Below, piece by piece: positions 13,955 through 16,936 of a stretch of DNA of 16,936 nucleotides. Position 1 is the first letter of the stretch, and each line of letters begins with the position of its first letter. The DNA comes from CAYVSF01 sp046482855 (GTDB lineage Bacteria > Bacteroidota > Bacteroidia > Bacteroidales > UBA12077): contig JAWOEH010000049.1 in NCBI GenBank assembly GCA_046482855.1, forward strand, positions 1 through 16,936, read 5' to 3'. The notes beneath the pieces are model-generated. The model searched no databases. It was not told the origin of the DNA and saw only the letters and a program-made list of their open reading frames with translations. Made by a program: the position numbers and the translations under genes.

Positions 13955-15019
13955 ATGCCCCGATTTTACAAACACAAGAAAGAGGATACCGGTCAGGCAC
14001 CTGATGCGTTGCTATATCGTGGAAAGCAACGCGAGGAGGAGCCCTATTTTACTTACATGCATTATGGAAAAGATTTTTTGACGGAAGATCACTTTTCCTC
14101 CGAGTCGCTCCAACGAGTGGCTACCGAAACCAATGGAGTAAAGTGGCTGAATCTGTATGGTGTTCACGATGCAGCTCAGCTCTCGGAAGCAGGGGCCACT
14201 TATTCCCTGGATCCTGTGGCCTTGGCAGCGATTATGGATACGTATGCCCGCCCTCAAATAAAATGGTTTGGCGACGATTTGTATCTTTCGGTGAAGATGT
14301 TGTCGATTGACGAGAAGAAGACGCATATTCATTCCGAGAATCTTGTTCTCTATTTGCAGGGTTCCACGCTTATTACTTTTCAGGAACGGGTAGGTGATGT
14401 ATTTGATCCGGTTCGCAAGCGTATCCGCGCAGGTAGGAAACGTATCCGTGAGTCGGGAGCCGACTACCTATTTTTTGCCTTATTGGATGTGGTTGTGGAT
14501 AATTATGGGTTTGTATTGAGCCATTTAGGTGAGCAATTGGAGGCAATGGAAGATCGGGTATTGGCTTCGGCTGATGCCGGTTTGCGGCAAGAGATCTTCA
14601 GGTATAAAAGGGAGCTCTCCTTTTTGCGCAAGCAAGTGGCGCCTATACGAGAGATGTTGCAATTATTGGCAAAGACGGAGGAGGAAGATCTTTCCGAAAG
14701 TGCTGCTATATATGCCCGGGATGTGCAAAATACATTGGAGCATGTATACGAGGTGATGGAGAGCTATAAAGATTTGCTAAACGACTATTTCACCAGTTAC
14801 CACACACAACTGAGCGACAGGCTGAATACTACTATGCGATTTTTGACGGTGTTTTCCGTTATTTTTATTCCCTTAACATTTATTGCAGGGATTTATGGGA
14901 CCAATTTCCAGCACATTCCCGAGTTAACCTGGGCGAATGGGTATTTTTATATGTTGGCGTTGATGGGGGTGGTGGCTCTGGTGATGATTCTCTATTTCCG
15001 GCGAAAAAAGTGGCTATAG
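13955..15019 (+). CDS. corA: CorA-family divalent metal channel with GTN in place of GMN
   Basis: A 354-residue 2-TM-GxN channel protein, normal length for bacterial CorA, which forms pentameric inner-membrane Mg2+/Co2+ channels. The N-terminal cytoplasmic domain (about 1-210) leads into the long stalk helix (about 190-295, S-Y-K-D-L-L-N-D-Y at 270-278). TM1 is about 295-313, TM2 about 330-348, and the protein ends F-R-R-K-K-W-L with the usual basic tail. The signature loop reads Y-G-T-N-F-Q-H-I-P-E-L (314-324): Thr replaces the Met of the near-universal G-M-N (codon ACC, two changes from ATG). The rest of the loop is standard, so this is unlikely to be a sequencing error. Relatives such as ZntB use G-I-N and move zinc, so ion selectivity or direction may differ. 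It follows the hydrolase by 18 bases and converges with the SDR after 12 bases. Confidence 0.9.
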   Translation: MPRFYKHKKEDTGQAPDALLYRGKQREEEPYFTYMHYGKDFLTEDHFSSESLQRVATETNGVKWLNLYGVHDAAQLSEAGATYSLDPVALAAIMDTYARPQIKWFGDDLYLSVKMLSIDEKKTHIHSENLVLYLQGSTLITFQERVGDVFDPVRKRIRAGRKRIRESGADYLFFALLDVVVDNYGFVLSHLGEQLEAMEDRVLASADAGLRQEIFRYKRELSFLRKQVAPIREMLQLLAKTEEEDLSESAAIYARDVQNTLEHVYEVMESYKDLLNDYFTSYHTQLSDRLNTTMRFLTVFSVIFIPLTFIAGIYGTNFQHIPELTWANGYFYMLALMGVVALVMILYFRRKKWL

Positions 15020-15031
15020 ATTTTTTGATAC

Positions 15032-15727
15032 TCATCGAATGGCACTCATCCCGCCATCAACAGGCAATATTTGTCCGGTAATCCAACTGGCTTTATCGGA
15101 TAAGAGAAATGCCGCAGCTGCTGCCTGATCCTGGGGTGTCCCCAGGCGTTTTAACGGATGTTTTTGAGCCGATTGTTCTTTTTTCTCTTCGGAGCTAAGG
15201 AATTTGCTGGCCAAAGGCGTATCGGTTAACGATGGAGCGATGGCGTTGACCCGCACAGTGGGAGCAAGCTCGGCAGCGAGTGCGCGTGTAATGCCTTCAA
15301 TGGCGCCTTTTGCTGCAGCTACACTGGTATGGAAGGACATGCCTGTTTGTACAGCCACAGAGCTGAACAATACCACTGAAGCTGAAGGACTCTTGCGCAG
15401 ACCTTTATAGGCTTGTTGCAGGGTTTGTATTGCGCCCAGCGCGTTTAGTCTAAAATCCTCGAGGAGCTCTTCGGATTTCAGGGCTCTTAAGGGTTTTAAC
15501 GTAATGCTACCAGGACAGTATACCAAGCCATCGATGATTTCGGGTAATTCGGTCAGTTGAAAGGTATTGGCTGTAACATCAAGTGGATGATGCAGGAAGT
15601 TGGCATGTTTACTATCGGGAAGGGATCTTCCATAGCTAAAAATTTTCTGCCCTTCCTCCAGAAGCTGTTTTGCTAATTCATTCCCTATACCTGAAGAGGT
15701 ACCTATGATAACGATATTTTTTGCCAT
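15032..15727 (-). CDS. SDR-family protein lacking the catalytic tyrosine
   Basis: A 231-residue Rossmann-fold SDR. The nucleotide motif is G-T-S-S-G-I-G (9-15) and the usual N-N-A-G is replaced by Y-C-P-G-S (70-74). N95 (F-R-L-N-A-L-G), S123 and K140 are in place, but the Y of Y-x-x-x-K is V136 (T-S-V-A-A-A-K-G-A). S123 and position 136 are 13 residues apart, as in classical enzymes, so the alignment is unambiguous. The C-terminus P-V-D-G-G-M is typical of NAD(P)-dependent family members. I recall similar histidine/serine-rich variants ('A-A-A-K-G-A') in other bacteria, so it may be a real subfamily rather than a decayed gene; that is memory, not a search. The start at 15727 is preferred over an in-frame ATG at 15760, because the SDR fold starts at M-A-K-N-I-V-I-I-G. 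It is divergent from the secreted hydrolase. Confidence 0.87.
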   Translation of the reverse strand: MAKNIVIIGTSSGIGNELAKQLLEEGQKIFSYGRSLPDSKHANFLHHPLDVTANTFQLTELPEIIDGLVYCPGSITLKPLRALKSEELLEDFRLNALGAIQTLQQAYKGLRKSPSASVVLFSSVAVQTGMSFHTSVAAAKGAIEGITRALAAELAPTVRVNAIAPSLTDTPLASKFLSSEEKKEQSAQKHPLKRLGTPQDQAAAAAFLLSDKASWITGQILPVDGGMSAIR

Positions 15728-15837
15728 GGGTGCATTTGTTTGTATATGCTTAAAAAACACTGATTAAACAATGTATAGGGTTAATTGTTCTGTAGGTATT
15801 ATATAATCCTATTTACCTCTACTTAATGATACTTTCC

Positions 15838-16458
15838 ATGAAACAAAAGAAATGGTTTTTACGCGTTTTGATTATTGGTGCAATCTTGATTTTTTACGGA
15901 ACGAATCAACCGCTTTTAGCAGAAGATCCCCCTAAAAAGCAAGCTTTGATTATTGTAGATGTGCAGGAGTTCTATTTTCCCGGAGGGTTTCAGCCTCTTG
16001 TTGAACCCGAAGAAGCTGCCAAGCAAATTGCTCGTGTGTTAGCGGTATTTCGTGAGCAAAACTGGCCGGTGATTCATGTGAAACATCAAGTGGATGCCCA
16101 AGGGGACATACATCGACTACTGACTCCGTTGCCAGGTGAAGCGGTGGTGACAAAAACACGCGCTAACAGTTTTTATGAGACCTCGCTGTTGGATTTGCTT
16201 AATGAACAAAAGATTACAGATTTGGTGATTGTGGGGATGCAAACCCACATGTGTGTTGAGGCAACAGCTCGTGCAGCCTCCGATTTCGGATTTCAGGTGA
16301 CCGTTTTAAGTGATGCTTGTGCTACACGCGATTTGGTGTGGGAAGGAGATCAAATTCCGGCCCTGCATGTGCATCAAAGTACGTTGGCCACGCTTAATGG
16401 CTCGTATGCTAAGATTATGGATGTGGCATCGTTTTTGGAAACTGCAATATTTGAATGA
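15838..16458 (+). CDS. Secreted isochorismatase-fold cysteine hydrolase
   Basis: A 206-residue protein of the isochorismatase/nicotinamidase superfamily. The cysteine hydrolase triad is visible: D41 (I-I-V-D-V-Q), K106 (V-T-K-T-R-A-N-S-F) and C139 (T-H-M-C-V-E-A-T-A-R-A). Members hydrolyse amides or related bonds; the substrate here is unknown. Unlike most members, it begins with an export signal: K-Q-K-K-W-F-L-R followed by a hydrophobic stretch and L-L-A, with probable cleavage after A28, leaving a periplasmic enzyme. The start at 15838 is preferred over 15826 because it places the basic residues at the N-terminus of the signal. A weak promoter (TTG at 15785, TATTTACC at 15810) precedes it. 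A 10-bp palindrome ATTATATAAT (15798-15807) lies in the promoter region. A membrane anchor rather than a cleaved signal is possible. Confidence 0.85.
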   Translation: MKQKKWFLRVLIIGAILIFYGTNQPLLAEDPPKKQALIIVDVQEFYFPGGFQPLVEPEEAAKQIARVLAVFREQNWPVIHVKHQVDAQGDIHRLLTPLPGEAVVTKTRANSFYETSLLDLLNEQKITDLVIVGMQTHMCVEATARAASDFGFQVTVLSDACATRDLVWEGDQIPALHVHQSTLATLNGSYAKIMDVASFLETAIFE

Positions 16459-16567
16459 TTTATATGTAAAAATAGCTATTATATTCCCTTCTGGTGAAGA
16501 CCTCAAAAAAAGTAGGAGCCGACATGGATGCGAAGATAAGGCCTTAAAATGGGTTGCATAATTTTGC

Positions 16568-16575
16568 TAACTTTG
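16568..16575 (+). promoter_or_regulatory. Candidate -7 element for the lipocalin-like lipoprotein
   Basis: TAACTTTG matches TAnnTTTG in full and would place the transcription start near 16582, about 20 bases before the ATG at 16602. No TTG is seen 19-21 bases upstream, so the -33 element is weak. Confidence 0.4.
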
Positions 16576-16601
16576 GCATAAATTTCAAAAAAACTATTTT
16601 T

Positions 16602-16936
16602 ATGAAGGTCTTAAAGAATTTAGTGTTTGTACTGCTATTGTTGGCACCCATAGCTTTTGTATCGTGTGAAGATGAGGATGATAATGATCCTATTCTTGGC
16701 GAATGGGTATTTGACATGACGATTGAGATTAATGGGATAACCACTACATACCTGAATACCTGGATGTTTGGTGACGATGGCACCGGTACTTATGAAGAGT
16801 CGACCAATGGAGATGCAACTTTGAGCACCACATTTACCTGGATCAAACAGGCAGGTATGTACCAAGTTGAATATGCTGACCAAGAGTTAGCCGATGTAGC
16901 TGTGGAGATTACCGAACTTATGGGGCAACAAATGTT
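16602..16936 (+). CDS. Lipocalin-like lipoprotein, probably surface-exposed (3' end outside window)
   Basis: The first 111 codons of a gene that runs off the window. A basic start (M-K-V-L-K-N) and hydrophobic core lead to A-F-V-S-C, with C22 as the lipid-bearing residue. The mature protein begins C-E-D-E-D-D-N-D; a strongly acidic run right after the cysteine is the type of signal that sends Bacteroidota lipoproteins to the cell surface (described for Capnocytophaga, Bacteroides and Flavobacterium). Next, I-L-G-E-W-V-F (31-37), W-M-F-G-D-D-G-T-G-T-Y (54-64) and T-F-T-W (77-80) fit the small lipocalin-like beta-barrel families common in this phylum, whose ligands are mostly unknown. The C-terminus and any further domain cannot be seen. 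The fold call rests on short motifs only. Confidence 0.75.
   Translation, partial: MKVLKNLVFVLLLLAPIAFVSCEDEDDNDPILGEWVFDMTIEINGITTTYLNTWMFGDDGTGTYEESTNGDATLSTTFTWIKQAGMYQVEYADQELADVAVEITELMGQQM

Noticed and set aside
15728..15760. Longer start for the tyrosine-less SDR adding 11 residues
   Set aside because: The added residues precede the first Rossmann strand and are unlike SDR N-termini; the ATG at 15727 gives a standard start.
1..16936. tRNA, rRNA, CRISPR arrays, transposons, phage or toxin-antitoxin genes
   Set aside because: I looked for cloverleaf-like segments, regular repeat-spacer patterns, transposase motifs and small paired genes and saw none.

Overview
The window looks like ordinary chromosome from a Bacteroidota bacterium, probably an environmental, possibly anaerobic or microaerobic lineage of the Marinilabiliales/Bacteroidales type. 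The evidence is a 1095-residue SecA with the long insertion seen in this phylum, a C-terminal fragment resembling a type IX secretion sorting domain, lipoproteins with an acidic stretch after the lipid-bearing cysteine, few Shine-Dalgarno sites, and several promoters matching the Bacteroidota primary-sigma consensus (TTG, 19-20 bases, TAnnTTTG). The lineage below phylum is inference. I see no tRNA, rRNA, CRISPR array, insertion sequence, phage gene or defence island.

Layout. 1-79: tail of a protein with a probable sorting domain, closed by a strong terminator. 130-384: a single-gene rubredoxin unit with its own promoter and a shared two-way terminator. 383-3782 (minus strand): TetR regulator, short-chain dehydrogenase (SDR), LysR regulator and a YeiH-type transporter, all in one direction. 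A phased palindromic operator candidate lies just upstream of the YeiH promoter. 3783-4378: gap with an inverted repeat. 4379-5929: cytoplasmic PAS-PAS histidine kinase with no response regulator beside it. 6077-6802: TtcA-type tRNA thiolase with its own promoter. 6861-10148 (minus): secA. 10149-10659: gap with two inverted repeats. 10660-12654: U32 'peptidase' of the RlhA type. 12655-13084: gap holding a terminator nested in a larger foldable element. 13085-15019: lipoprotein alpha/beta hydrolase and a CorA-family channel. 15032-15727 (minus): an SDR lacking the catalytic tyrosine. 15838-16458: a secreted isochorismatase-fold hydrolase. 16602 to the end: the start of a lipocalin-like lipoprotein.

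How the genes fit together. Most are independent housekeeping or small regulatory units. The clearest local circuit is LysR plus YeiH: the regulator resembles the CysL/YeiE/CbbR branch, YeiH is a putative sulfur-anion exporter, and three GTTAT/ATAAC half-sites spaced exactly 10 bp apart sit where a LysR activator would bind. A TetR gene followed by an SDR is a second probable self-contained unit. TtcA and RlhA both modify RNA and both carry conserved cysteines suited to an iron-sulfur cluster, but they are not in one operon.

I did not find a clear new multi-gene system. The best leads are the phased LysR operator, the CorA protein with GTN in place of GMN, the tyrosine-less SDR, and the foldable element at 12744-12855.
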